Shown here: positions 1-13,100 of the stretch, one piece after another
Numbering within the stretch: the first letter of the stretch is position 1
Layout of the letters: each line of letters begins with the position of its first letter
From: Rhizophagus sp. LPA8_4_AMF
Taxonomy: Eukaryota; Glomeromycota; Glomeromycetes; Glomerales; Glomeraceae
Length of the DNA: 26,099 bases
NCBI GenBank assembly: GCA_021464525.1
Contig: JADRCO010000814.1
Coordinates: 1 to 26,099 of the forward strand
Direction: 5' to 3'
The notes under the pieces: model-generated
What the model was told of the DNA's origin: nothing
Seen by the model: only the letters and a program-made list of their open reading frames with translations
Database searches by the model: none
Position numbers and translations under genes: made by a program

Positions 1-454
1 GAAGGGGGAACGAAAAGAAAGAAAATAAATGAAGGGGAGACGAAATGGAGGTAAGGGGAGATGAAATGGAAGTAAAGAAATAAAGGGGGACAAAGAAACG
101 AAGAGAGAACGAAACAAATAGGAGACGAAAAGAAAGTATAAGAAATGAAGGGGAACGAAAAGAAAGAAAATAAACAAAGGGGAGACGAGGGGGAGATGAA
201 ATAAAGTGAAGAAACGAAGGGGACGAAAAGAAAGTAAAGAAACAAGAAACAAAGGGACAAAATGAAAGTAAAAAAATGAAGAGAGAACAAAACAAATGGG
301 AGATGAAAAGAAAGTAAAAGAAATGAAGGGGGACGAAAAGAAAGAAAATAAATGAAGGGGAGACGAAATGGAGGTAAAAAAATGAAGGGAGGACGAAATA
401 AAAATAAAGAAATGATGGGGGACGAAATGGAAGTAAAGAAACGAAGGGGGGACA
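1..454. repeat. Purine-rich satellite with 178-bp higher-order repeat
   Basis: The + strand is almost all A and G, built from degenerate units of about 15-35 bp such as GAAGGGGGACGAAA and GGAAGTAAAGAAA. A larger order is visible: the segment starting at 100 (GAAGAGAGAAC...) recurs at 278, and the segment starting at 147 recurs at 325, both 178 bp apart with few changes. The block from 1 to 54 is also nearly identical to 325-377. The array is cut by the left edge of the window and stops abruptly near 454. No long reading frame runs through it. Its strand asymmetry could allow triplex or other unusual DNA structure; that is inference. Confidence 0.9.
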
Positions 455-1523
455 ATACGTTTTAAATTTTTATTTTTTGTATTACTTGCATACCGTTTCG
501 GACCCTCCAGCGATTTCCGTCCTAGTCTTATACAATTTATAATAAATAAATATAATTATATATTATTTATAAATTTACATATTACAATTATTACATTATA
601 ATTTACTAGGGTTTATTGAAAAAATATGATTATCGATTATAGTGACAATATTTGGAAGATCTTAGATTCTTAGATTGCATTGTGTAACTTAAGATCGGAT
701 CTTGATCTGCAAGTCAAGAGACGAAAAGAATTAGTGTTTTTAGATAATATCGTAAAACGGATCGACTGGTTGGCGATTAACAAATTTTTAAGAAGGACCG
801 GTATGATACTAACTGATTTACTGATAATCGCTTATTTATTTAACTAAAAACTAAAAATTATTTTCGTTGAGATGATAAAGGCATAAAGCTGATTTCAATT
901 ATCCATATGTAGTAGTTAATTACTTTGTTATAAATGTATATAAATAAACGATTAACATTTATTTTAGTCAATATAACGCCCAAGACGTTGTGACATGATT
1001 ACTTTTCGCTGCAAATATCTGTACAGTACCTGGATGATAATATACATTAGCAAATCTTATCGGCGGTTTACAGTCTAAACACTAAAGGAAAATTTTATTA
1101 CAAAGTCAAGAATTAAATTTTGAATGAAAATCATGATTTGATGTTGTGGTATAAATGCTATACATCTTACTATTTAAGGAAAGGTTTCTTAGTCCCTGCT
1201 ATTAGACATGTGACTTTATTTATTTGTTTGTGATTTTCGTATACCGAAATAAATTAATTGCCAAGAAAATAGTGGATAAACCGTTTATCAAGTACATCAT
1301 GTATAGGAAATCCAAAGGAAAAGTTTTTTGCCGTAAAAAAATATTAAAAATTCGGCAAAACGGCCAATCATCCGGTAAAATATTTTATCCTTTTATTTAT
1401 AAAATGACCTTTGAAGACTTTGGAAAAAAAATCAACGGAAAATTTTTTTTCGTAATAAAATTAATAAATTAATAATAATAAAAAAAAAAGATTAAGATAA
1501 CAATTAAGGAATTATTAAGAAAC
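455..1523. other. AT-rich region upstream of the ABC transporter gene
   Basis: There is no supportable gene here. A short less AT-rich stretch (about 488-530) directly follows the satellite. The rest is ordinary AT-rich sequence that should include the promoter and 5' leader of the ABC transporter. The last 75 bases before its ATG are A-rich. A TTG-started open frame at 1224-1472 is rejected as chance. Confidence 0.6.
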
Positions 1524-4500
1524 ATGTCCGAAGAAATAATTAACGATGATTCGGAAATTGTGACGGTTAATATTAATCAAGAAACTACAGGCATAAACCT
1601 CGACGAAACAAAAGAAAAAATATTAAATGAACAAGTGAAAATTGAACAAACGAAAGCTACATATTGGCAATTATATAGATTTGCTAGTAAACGGGATTGG
1701 TTTATTATGATCATTGGAGCCATTTTTGCTATCATTTCCGGTGCTGCTATAGTAAGTAAAATACTATTTATTATATTTTTTCTTTTACATACATACATGC
1801 TTAATTATATTCAATCAATCTTCTTCAATTTTGAAATTTTTAGCCTATAACAACTGTTATATTCGGAGAGATGATCAATTATTTCACAGATTTTCAGAAG
1901 GGACAAATCAGTAATGCCAATTTCCTTGGCAAAGTAAACTATTACGCATTGTTTTTTATATATCTGGCTATAATCGTGTTTTTCAGTACCTATATTTATA
2001 TGGCTGCTTGGGTATACACCGGTGAAAGATTAACGCGTCAAATTCGAGAAAGATATTTACGCTCTATTTTAAGACAGAATGTTGCGTATTTCGATAAGCT
2101 TGGTGCTGGTGAAGTAACAACTCGAATTACTTCTGATACACATTTAATTCAAGATGGTATCAGCGAAAAAGCTGCCATGTCTATCTCGGTACGTATAAAA
2201 ATATTAAAGGTTTGCTGCGCCAACAAATTAACTAAATTTTATCCTCTGAAAATATAGTACTCTGCTCAATTTTTATCGGCCTTTGTAATAGCTTTTATAA
2301 AATCATGGAAAATGACTTTAGTGATTTGTGCTTTAATCCCATGTATTTCCATAACATCTACACTATTAAATAAGTTCACTGCGGTATTTATGAAACGTTC
2401 TTTAGATTATTATTCTAAATCAGGTACAGCTAGTTCATTTATATTTTTATTAGTTTTTTTTATAAATATTTTAATTACATATACAATAATGAAAAATAGG
2501 AACCATTGCTGAAGAGTCTATAGCCACGATTCGTACAGCCGTTGCCTTTGGAATTCAGCCAAAGCTTTCAAAACTATATGATTCGCATTTAATTTTTGCA
2601 AAGAAAGAGGGTATTAAGAAGAGTATTTTGAACGGTGCTGGTCTCGGAGCTACATATTTCTTTATGTATTCAACTTATGCTCTTGCATTTTGGTATGGAA
2701 GTACTCTTCTCTTGAAAGGAGAGTTAACTTCTGGCGATGTAAGTATAAAGTAATTTCGATCAAATCTTAAAAACTGTCTAATTGTTGTATTTTGAAATTG
2801 TACTGCGCCACAGGTCGTCAACGTATTTTTTGCGGTGCTTATAGGAGCTTTCGCTTTAGGTTCGTTTTTTATAGAAATAAATTATTGAAATGTACAGATA
2901 TTATTAGAAATGTAATAACGATGAATCTAAATAATTATTAGGTCACATTGCACCGGATATACAAGCATTCAGTTTTGCTATTGGAGCGGGTAGTAAAATA
3001 TTCGAAACTATAAACCGTATACCACCTATAGGTTCGTAGTTATCGATCTTTATAAATCTTATAAATTAAGTGTTAATTTTTTTTCTATTTCGTACTTAGA
3101 CATAGCATCTGAATCCGGAGAGAAATTGGATAATGTTGAAGGCCGAATTCAATTAAAGAATGTTTCTTTTATTTATCCTGCCCGCCCTGAAGTTATGACG
3201 TTGAAAAATGTATCTTTAGAAATTGAACCTGGTTCTACCGTTGCTCTTGTTGGCTCTTCTGGTTCTGGCAAAAGTAAATGTTTCAAATAGATAGATTAGA
3301 ACAGCATTGATTTTTTTTTAATAAAATATATTGAAATCTTTTTGCTTCATTTTTTTTTTAGGTACAATCGTTTCACTTGCTCTTCGTTTTTATGATCCAA
3401 TTGAAGGGGAAATTTATCTTGATGGGCATGATATTAAGGGTTTGAATTTACAATGGCTGAGACGACAAATGAGCTTAGTAGGGCAAGAACCTGTATTATT
3501 TAATACCACAATTGCAGGAAATGTTGCGCATGGATTAATTGGCTCAGTTTATGAAAACATTGATAAAGACAAGAAACAAATAATGATAGAACAAGCATGC
3601 AGAATGGCCAATGCACATGATTTTATTATGAATTTACCAGATAAATATGAAACTAACGTAGGTGAACGAGGATTTTTATTATCCGGAGGTCAAAAACAAC
3701 GTATTGCAATTGCTAGAGCTATTGTAAAAGATCCAAAAATTTTATTATTGGATGAAGCCACGAGTGCATTAGATACGCAAAGTGAAGGAATTGTACAAGA
3801 TGCTTTAGATAAAGCTTCGAAAAATAGAACTACAATTGTCATAGCTCATCGTCTTTCTACTATTAGAAATGCTACAAAAATTGTTGTAATGAATCATGGT
3901 GCAATAGTGGAAAGTGGAACACATGACGAATTAATGTCAAAAAAAGGAAGTTATTTTAATTTAGTTGAAGCTCAAAGAATTCAACAAGCAAAAAAGACTA
4001 TAGAATCAGCAGAAAATGCAGACAGTTCAGATGTATTAGTAACGGCAAGAAAAGAAGATATCGTTCCAGAAGAAGATCACGCAATTGGACGCGTAATTAC
4101 AAACAAGAGCGCTTCTTCTGCTGTATTGGCCAAAAGAAAAGCTGATTTAGAAGCTGGAATGAAGTTTGATTATGAATTTACAACAAGAGAATTATTACAA
4201 AAAGTAACTAAGATCAATAAACCCGAGATTCCATTTATAATTCTTGGATTATTTTCTTCTATTGTTTCTGGAATTGTATATCCAGTATTCGCTATTATTT
4301 TTGCTAAAATCATACAAAGTTTCTCAAAAACTGGAGATGAATTGAGACATGATGCCAAATTTTGGGCTCTTATGTTTTGTAAGTTTAAAAATAATTTGTT
4401 TGCGCATTTTAATATCTGTTATTAAATATATTGTTATTATAGTGGTTATTGCGATTGTGACAATGATTTCGAATTTTTTACAAGGAAGTTCATTTGGATT

Positions 4501-6390
4501 TTCTGGTGAAAATCTTACTTTACGAATTCGTTCAATGTCATATGCAGCAATTCTTCGACAAGACATTAGTTTCTTTGATGAAGAACAACATAGTGTAGGT
4601 GTATTAACAAGTGCTTTGTCATTGGATGCACAAAATGTAAACGGTCTTGCCGGGATAACTCTAGGCACCATTTTACAAGTGTGCACCACCCTCTTATCAG
4701 GGTTAATCGTAGCTTTAGCAATAGGTTAGCGCAAAACTTTTTTTATTACTTTCTTTGTTTAAAAAAAAAAAATCATTAAAAACTATTCATTAAATATAGG
4801 TTGGAAGCTGGCACTTGTTTGTTTGGCTTGTATTCCTTTGTTAGTTGGATCAGGTGCGCTACGAATGAAGATGCTGAGCGGATTTCAACAGAAAAATAAA
4901 TTGGCTTATGAACACTCAGCTCAAATAGCTTGTGAAGGGGCCGCCAATATTAGGACCGTCGCAGCTTTAACACGTGAAGATGATTTATGGAATATTTACC
5001 ATAAATTGTTAGACGAACCAATGAGACAAGGATTTAATAACGCGTTCTTTGCTAGCATAACATTTGCGTTTGCGCAGGTAATCAATCGTAAAGTCCGGTT
5101 AGAGGATTAAATTGATTAATCGAGTTTTAATTAAATAATTTTTTTTAAAAAAAAATAGTGTGTTAATTTCTTAACTAATGCTTTGGCCTTTTGGTATGGT
5201 AGTAGATTGGTAAGTAATTTTTTTTAAAAAAACTATATATGTATATATATATATATATATATATACTGTACATATATATTTTTAAAATTTTTATTTCACA
5301 TATTAACAAAAATACGTTATTTATTTTATTTTATAAGTTTGTGAGTGGAGAATATAATTTGGAAAAAATGTTTACTGGTAAAATATCTTTTATCTTTTAT
5401 TTTTGATTTTTTAATATTTTAAATACATTGTAGTTGTATCAATTAATGACAAATTAATTTTTGCTTACTTTAGTATTTATGGCTATCGTATTCGGATCCA
5501 TTTCTGCTGGACGAGTTTTTGCCTTCGCTCCAGACATAGCAAAAGCGAAATCTTCAGCTGCAACAATTATTTCACTTTTAGAAAGAAATCCATTAATAGA
5601 TTCATGGTCTAATAGTGGAAAGAAATTAGATAAAATTGAAGGAAACATAAAATTTACAGATGTACATTTTCGATATCCTACAAGACCTCATGTAAGAGTA
5701 TTAAGAGGGTTAAATATAGAAATTAAACCAGGTCAATATGCAGCATTAGTGGGACCATCAGGATGTGGAAAAAGTACAACTATTGGATTAACGGAAAGAT
5801 TTTATGAAACTACAGGAGGAAAAATTGAAATTGATGGAATTGATATTACAAAAATTAATGTTAGTAATTTAAGAGAACATATTGCATTAGTAAGTCAAGA
5901 ACCTTCTTTATATGATATGACTATTAAAGAGAATATATTACTTGGATGTAAACCAAATCAAAATTCAACACAAGAAGATATTGAACGAGTATGTAGGGAA
6001 TCCAATATTCATGATTTTATTTTATCATTACCTGACGGATATGATACACGTGTTGGAGGTAAAGGAACACAATTATCAGGAGGACAAAAACAAAGAATAG
6101 CGATTGCAAGAGCATTAATAAGAAATCCAAAAATTTTATTATTGGATGAAGCTACATCAGCATTAGATTCAGAATCCGAGAAAGTTGTACAAAAAGCATT
6201 AGATGTTGCAGCTAAAGGAAGAACTACTTTGGCTATTGCACATCGATTATCTACAATACAACATGCTGATGTTATCTTTGTTATTAAAGAAGGTAAAGTT
6301 GCGGAACAAGGAACTCATCAAGAGTTATTAGCACAAGAGGGAATTTATTTTAATATGGTACAAGAACAAGATTTAGGAGCCGATGATTAA
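1524..6390 (+). CDS. ABCB-type (P-glycoprotein/MDR-like) full ABC transporter, 13 exons
   Basis: ATP-driven membrane exporter laid out TMD1-NBD1-TMD2-NBD2; the class pumps drugs, lipids or peptides, and the substrate here is unknown. Exons: 1524-1751, 1844-2188, 2258-2423, 2500-2738, 2814-2859, 2942-3031, 3100-3273, 3362-4378, 4443-4724, 4800-5077, 5159-5209, 5338-5377, 5474-6390, giving 1290 aa, the usual length for full ABCB proteins. NBD1 has Walker [10 protein letters not shown] (residues 423-431), LSGGQ (536-540), catalytic Glu561 after LLLD, and H-loop His592. NBD2 has GPSGCGKST (1079-1087), LSGGQ from 1186, Glu1211 and His1242. Q-loops (VGQEP, VSQEP) and D-loops (SALD) are present in both halves, so both ATP sites look competent. 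TMD1 begins near residue 60; a charged linker (about 630-700) joins the halves. All phases close without frameshift. The last NBD is one uninterrupted exon, whereas an intron splits the Ser430 codon in Walker A of NBD1. Likely plasma membrane or vacuole. Confidence 0.95.
5236..5277. repeat. TA microsatellite inside an ABC-transporter intron
   Basis: An alternating TA run lies in the 128-bp intron 5210-5337, the longest intron of the gene. It probably varies in length between strains and does not touch coding sequence. Confidence 0.8.
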
Positions 6391-8552
6391 TACGGCGCAG
6401 CACTTGAGAAAAAAAATTTAAGGTTAAATAAATAAATAAATAAATATAAATATATATATATATATATGTATTTAATAAGCCAATAATAATAATAATAATA
6501 GTATTTAGAATAATAATTATTCCAAAAATTTTGTAGTAAATCATTTAACAAAAAATAAAAATATGTTGCGATAAAAAGGTTGTACACTTTTTATAAAAAA
6601 AGTGCAAATATAAACGAAACATGTTTAATTTTGCCAAACAATGATTTTATTATAGTTTAGATCGGATTTTACACCGAGTCAATATCTCACAGTCTCACAG
6701 TCTCACTAATTAATTTCAATTTGAATCACCGGAACCCTTTTTTTTTTTATTTTTTTAATTGGTGTAATCAAAATATCAGATATCAGATATATATACATAA
6801 AATCTAATTTCAATTTGTCACGTGATATTAGTAGTCTAAAAAAACAGGGAGATATTGATTACCCCCTTTTTTTTTTATATAGATAACGCGAGAAAAAACT
6901 CTAATTAATATAACAATTTTTAATATAATAATTAATAATTTATTGATCATACGATTAAATAATTCAAATAATTGTTTCATTAAAAGTTTTTTGCTAAACC
7001 AAAAATTTATATAAACAATAAAATATTTCTCGAATTCTAAAAAAAATATGAAAATCGAAACAACAAAGTAAAAAAAAAATCTTTGTTAAAATGAAACAAG
7101 ACACAGAGTTTTTTATGGTAATTCAGTGATTTCTCTAAAAATTAGAAAAGATAAACAAATAAAAAAAAACATTGAATTAAACTTATTTGGATTCATCAAG
7201 AAATGAAATCGAATTTTAGACGCGACGATTATAGTATTATATGGTTAGAATGCGTTTTAGAAGGCTTTTCTTCCTTTTTTTTTAATGAATTATGTGTGAG
7301 GATTCACGATACTTTATTATATTACTTTATTTATCAAAAAGATTAACGTAAAAAAGGAGTTTTGAAAAGGCTAAGCCAAGTCCAAATGATCAAATAATGA
7401 TTTACGGATGACTCAGGGAACCGAAGATTTTTAATTTATTATTTTACTTGATGATAAACTTGATGATATACTATTTTTGCCTGGGAGCTAGTTTAAGTTT
7501 GGTGAGAATTTTAGAAAATCCTAAAGAATTCTTGGTTTATTTGTTTTTAGTTAAGAACGAATCATAATTAATATTCTTTGGCTAATGTTATCCGAGCAGG
7601 AGATTAAATCTTTAATAGCCGAAACACCAACAGCATACACGAAGTTTTACACGAAAAACGCCATTTTAATTATTCTTTTTCCATTTGGTAAAATAATTTA
7701 TTATATATTACTGTATAATTATATTATGTACAAAAAAAATTTATAACTTGACTAATTCTAAATATCTTATCTTTCTATTTTGACTAAATTAGGCGTAATT
7801 TATATATATATGTATTATATATAACATAAACATCGGCTAAATTCAACTTGCGTAAAAAAAATCAAAGAAATTATTGTAATGCGCAGTAATTATAATAATT
7901 ATATAATTTGCAGATTGTTTGTATCACGTATATTAATTGAACAAAGAAATTCCTTTTTTTTTAATATATATATTTATATTTATATATATATATATTGTAT
8001 ATATACACATTATTTTTAGAGTTTAACAAAAATGCAAAAAAAAAGTTCTTTTTAAGTAACACATGAGAAAAAAAAAATATTTCTTGTCAAACTATGACAG
8101 ATTAGACAGATTAAGTAACATTTAATTTTTCTTTTTAATTTTGTGTAAATTTTGTTATATGATATCTTTAAAATTCCCAACATGCCAATTCACTAATATC
8201 CGATACATCCGATTAACCCGAATTTTACTCTTTTCAGCTTTACGATCAGAAATTTGGCTGATATTCTGTAGTATGTATGACAACAGATGATAACCATATT
8301 ATTAGAAAATTCAAATCAATTTTTCTTTCATTATTCCGCTTTATTTCTGGAAAATATGAAAAAAAATTATTTTTTATTTCAATAGTACAAATAAGGTAAG
8401 AATTATTATAATTTTTGATTTTTCTAAGGCTGAAAGATATTTACAAGTATTTTATATAATGTCTAGTAAAATTCCGGTAAAGTTTCAAGATTTTATTTTA
8501 TTTTTTTTTTCAATGTGTGTGGGGAGACGATATGATCGTTTCATCGCACGTC

Positions 8553-8585
<33 letters not shown>

Positions 8586-10009
8586 AAAATGCATGATAAT
8601 TTAATTTTAATATATTTTATTCTCTTTTCCCATTTTGTAGATTACATGCAGGTGTGTGAATCAGAAGGTATACGATATATATAATATGTATGTTTGTTAT
8701 ACAATATTCATAATTAATCAATAATTTCTTAATAAATATTCTTTTAACTTTAAAAAGTTTGTTTATATCACTAATTTTTTACAACCTTAAAAGAATTTGT
8801 TTATACATCTTCAGGATGCAAGTACGGAGATTTTTATTTCGGACGCAGCAAATGTAATTTTCCTTTTATGGGATCACGGTCAATTATTTTCCCTTTTACC
8901 GACTTCTCGTAAACCATTCGTTTATTTTCTATTTATAAAGATTTCACCACATGATAAATAAATATGTTTAGTTTTTTCAATTCTTCATCGTCCCTTTTCT
9001 CCAAAGGCTTAGCGAAATTGTTTTTATTTGATTTTCCTTAAGGTAGTACTATATTAAAAATAAATATTTAAATTGGTGTTATTTTTATTTTATTTTTAAC
9101 CTATTTATTATTTTAGATAAATAAATAAATGAGCTGCATAATTGTAAACCAACCCATTAATTATTATATAATATTAAATGACCGTAAATCGTTGTTTGCC
9201 AGGTAAAAATTGTTAATACTTAAGTGGAAAACTAAGTAAATTATTTTTGATTAATAATTTAAAAAAAAATTTTTTTTACAATAACAATATTTCATTTTGT
9301 AATTATCTATCAATTTCCTTAAATTAATTAGTTTTGCCCTCACATCTGACTTGAATGAGCGCAGTAAATTCATTATTTTATTTTTTTTTTTATATATGTG
9401 AGCGTGTTCTACCATGCAGGTTCTTTAAAATGAAGTATCATATTAACCTATATTTATCCATTCTTTTTAAAAAAAAAGTTGTTTGTACAAATTATACAAT
9501 TCAGTCACGTAAACAAAAACGAGAAACCATAACAAATAATAAGCAAGTATTTTATTAAATTGTAAAATACTCTAGAATTTGCAGTTTTTTTGTCGTTTTT
9601 TTCCCTTCTCTCTCACCTTTTTTTTTTTTAAACAAAATATTAGTAATATATATATATATGTGTGTATATTATAATATTTAAAAATATTTAATATATATAA
9701 TATATAAATATCTTCTTTCTTTTTATTCACTTCTTTTAGTTTTGGTTACTGTATTTTTTATTATTTGTGAGTGTTAACAAAAAAGAAAAAAAAAAATTTT
9801 TTTTTTTACCCATATTTCGTGGTGCTAAGTTAAATCTTTGTTTAATTGGAGCCGACTTGAAAATTTAAGAAACTAATATCATACCCCTTTTTTGATTTAG
9901 GGGACTTATTATTGTAATAATTAATAATTTTATTAGAGAATATATATATATATTAAATATAAATTGTATATAAACACTTTAACTTTGTCTATTTATTTAT
10001 TTTTTTTTT
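6391..10009. other. Long AT-rich intergenic spacer (3.6 kb)
   Basis: It starts with the 3' region of the ABC gene: AATAAA-like hexamers in an (AAAT)n run at about 6420-6445, then TA repeats near 6448-6468 and an AAT repeat near 6483-6500. Further on there is an 8-bp tandem repeat (TCTCACAG, 6685-6706), TATTTT repeats near 8555-8585, a TCACGTGAT E-box-like palindrome at 6818-6826, and many homopolymer runs. I found no open frame with protein-like composition or splice-linked exons. The right part is probably upstream control region for the zinc-cluster gene. Confidence 0.6.
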
Positions 10010-10111
10010 TCACCCACCGTATTTCTCGCATTTATACAGTTTCGTTTCATTTGTTTTTCTTTCCATTCCTTCGTTTTCTCTTTCAACTTTCGGAAATAGA
10101 ACTTCAAATAT
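10010..10111 (+). promoter_or_regulatory. Pyrimidine-rich leader before the Zn2Cys6 gene
   Basis: About 80 bases of C/T-rich sequence (TTTCTTTCCATTCCTTCG and similar) sit just upstream of the ATG at 10112. CT-rich tracts of this kind are common just upstream of fungal start codons, near transcription start sites. No clear TATA box position can be assigned in such AT-rich DNA. Confidence 0.45.
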
Positions 10112-13100
10112 ATGTCCAATATGTCTAACGAAAGAGAGAAAAGGGCTAGACTCAGGTATTTATATGATTTCATTACATATCTCGAGTTTTGAGATAAAAA
10201 AAAAACACCATAATATATTTATATGTATGTGTGTAAAAAGTTTTGTAACTTTTTCTTAAAACTCGAGGTTAACTTTTATAGGTTGTCGCATAAACTTTTT
10301 TTCCGATATAATTTATTTGTTTGTTCGGAACAATATACTTATTTAAACATTTTCCCCAACCTTTTGGATTCGATTTAAAATAAAAAAAAATTTCTTAATA
10401 GTCATGCATGTGATCGATGCAGGAAAAGACATGTTAAATGTGATGGAGACTATCCTATCTGTGGTAATTGTAAATCTGTTAATGGTGAATGTAGTTATAG
10501 CCATCCTGGAAGTAAACGCGGGTATGTTGAAACAATTGATGATAGATTGAGTAAGGTAAGAAAATATATGTATATGTATATATATATATATATTTCATTT
10601 GAATTTTTTTACTCTTTTTACTCTAGTTTTTTGAATTGAATTGAATTGATCAAAAAATTTCTTTGGTTTAATTTATCGGGAATTTATTAAATTCATTTTT
10701 TTTTTTAAAAAAAAAAAAATTATTAAATTTTTCATTCAATTCGTAATGTTAATTGTATCTTTCTTGATAAAAAAATTATATATATAAAATATAATAAAAA
10801 AAAATGGAATATAAACAAAATAAAATAAAATTAATTTATTAATTGATTCATTAGATCGAGCAAGTATTATCAAAATATCTTGAGGGAGCTGATACCCAAC
10901 AACAAAATAGTAATGCTTCTACATCAAGAGATAGTAACAATGGCCCTGAATTGGATGTGCATGATATTGTTAATATGGCGGCATCTTTAAGAATAAAAGA
11001 AGGTCACGAAACTATGCAAGTATTAACTGAATCAATGTCGTCAGCAGCGATGAAATCAAATAGCAGATACGTTACTGCAAAGAAAAATGAATTATCAGAT
11101 GGCGTATCACCAGATTCAAATTATTCATCCAAAGGTTCTGGAGGGGACTTGCAACAACATTCTTCAAAAGAAAACAAAAAAGTTCAAACTTTAGAACCAC
11201 CACTTCCAACTGAATATAAAGGTTCAAAAGAATTACCACCAAAAGATTTATTTGATCATTTAATACAATTATATTTAACTCATGGATATTCATCTAGAGG
11301 TCCTATTATACATAAACCTACATTTATTAAACAGTTGAGAGATAAAAATAATCAGCCATCTTTGTTACTTTTAAATGCTATATTCGCAGTTTCTAGTTTC
11401 TTTTCTGATGATAGAAGAACCCGAACTGATCCAAATAATTCTGCAACTTGCGGTGATATTTTTTGGAACCGTGCTTTAAGTATGTTTAAATAATTATTAT
11501 ATACACTTTTGTTGTTATATGTTATATTGAAATTTTATATTTATATATATTTTAGCGTTGATCGACGATTTTATGGACAGAGCACGACTTTCAACTGTTC
11601 AGGTTCAATTATAGATGATTTTTTTTTTTTTTTTGCACAATTACTTTGTGGACTAAATTTAAAATTAGAATATTTTTTTTTTTTAGGCTTTATTATTTTT
11701 GATTCAATTTTGTGTTAAATCGGTAAGTTCTAAAAATTTATTTATAATTAGAATTTATCTTTCAATTAATTAATATTAAATATATCTGTACACACTATAT
11801 ATACATAATAGAGTCAAAACTCAACCAGAATTTGGATGCTAATAGGAATGACTATGAGAATGAGTATTGATTTGGGTTTAAATCGTGATTGTTCAAAGTG
11901 GGATATTAGTAAAGTTGAAAAGGCCATACGGACAAGGGTCTTTTGGGCCGCCATGAATGCTGAGATTGTAGTGTGCGCGTCGTTTGGGTATGATTTAAAT
12001 ATAAAATTCAAATTTTTTTTTTTTTAAAAAAAAAATAATAATTTTTTTTTTGTTTTTAATAGTAAACCTTTACCAGTGTACGATTATAATACTAAATTTC
12101 CATATGAAATTGATGACGATGGAGAAGAAGCTCAAGATGTAGTGAATTATATGCACTTTTCTAAATTAATGAAGATTTATGGAAATGTTTTACAATCAAA
12201 GTCATATTTTTCACAACCAGGAGCCTTAAGAAATACTTTACCTGCTATTGACGCAACTTTAAACTCATGGTCATTAGCATTACCCTCACATTTACAATTT
12301 AATCCTCCACCTGTTGGTGATCCTGAACCAAATTCTATATCTTTATTTTGTGCATATTTGCATCAAATGTACAACACGGTGTTGATTTCTCTTCATCGTC
12401 CTTATATAGATTCGGAAGAATTTCCAAATTTTGATTCACGTGATATTTGTAATAAAGCCGCAGGAAATATCACAAAACTTGCAAATTGTATACCAATTGA
12501 TTCTCAAGGAGTATATTTTACGTATAGTGCATCTGCATATTGTTTAACACAGGCAGCTGCAATACATGTTTTGAATGTTGGTGATTCTGAATATTCTCAT
12601 ATTGGAAGAAAAAATATGGATAAAACAATCGATGCCCTTCGAAAGATGGTACGGGAAGCAAAATTGGGTCACGGTCATTGTGGAGTAGAAGATGCCACAA
12701 ATATGCTGGATTATCTTTATCAGGTGCAGCTTTCTAAAATACAGGATAATTCTGAAACACAGAAACCTATTCGTCGTATTAGTAGAAGTGGTGGTGGGGG
12801 TGGTGGTGATGGGCCAAATAGGGGCGGTAGTGGAAGTAGTGGTGGTTATAATAATAACAATAAAGGTGGTGGGAATAATAGTAAAGGAGGAAATAATAAT
12901 GATAAAAACAACCAAGTTAAAAATATACCAACCCCTCCTCCATCATCACACCAACAAGATTCTGCAGATGGTGGTGATTCTATTATGTCGGCTCATGTAA
13001 AAACTGAAAAATCGCCAAGTTTACTGAATCGTCAACAGTCTTTTTCTACTTCCCCCTTAGGACCAACTCATCCACGTAAATCTTTGGGTGAAGTACGTCA

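Noticed and set aside
1..454. Satellite array considered as a CRISPR-like or coding repeat
   Set aside because: The units are degenerate and contiguous with no unique spacers, and every frame contains stops.
1224..1472. 82-codon open frame upstream of the ABC transporter
   Set aside because: It starts with TTG, is dominated by K, I and F codons expected from AT-rich DNA, and has no recognisable motif or splice partner.
9355..9558. 67-codon open frame in the long spacer
   Set aside because: Composition is that of T-rich noncoding sequence (runs of F and K); there is no conserved feature and homopolymers interrupt it.
11509..11718. 69-codon frame overlapping exons 4-5 of the transcription factor
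   Set aside because: It reads through introns; the spliced frame gives the conserved middle homology sequence instead.
12544..13000. Open frames on both strands inside the transcription factor exon
   Set aside because: They are shadows produced by triplet repeats (GGT, AAT) in the real reading frame.
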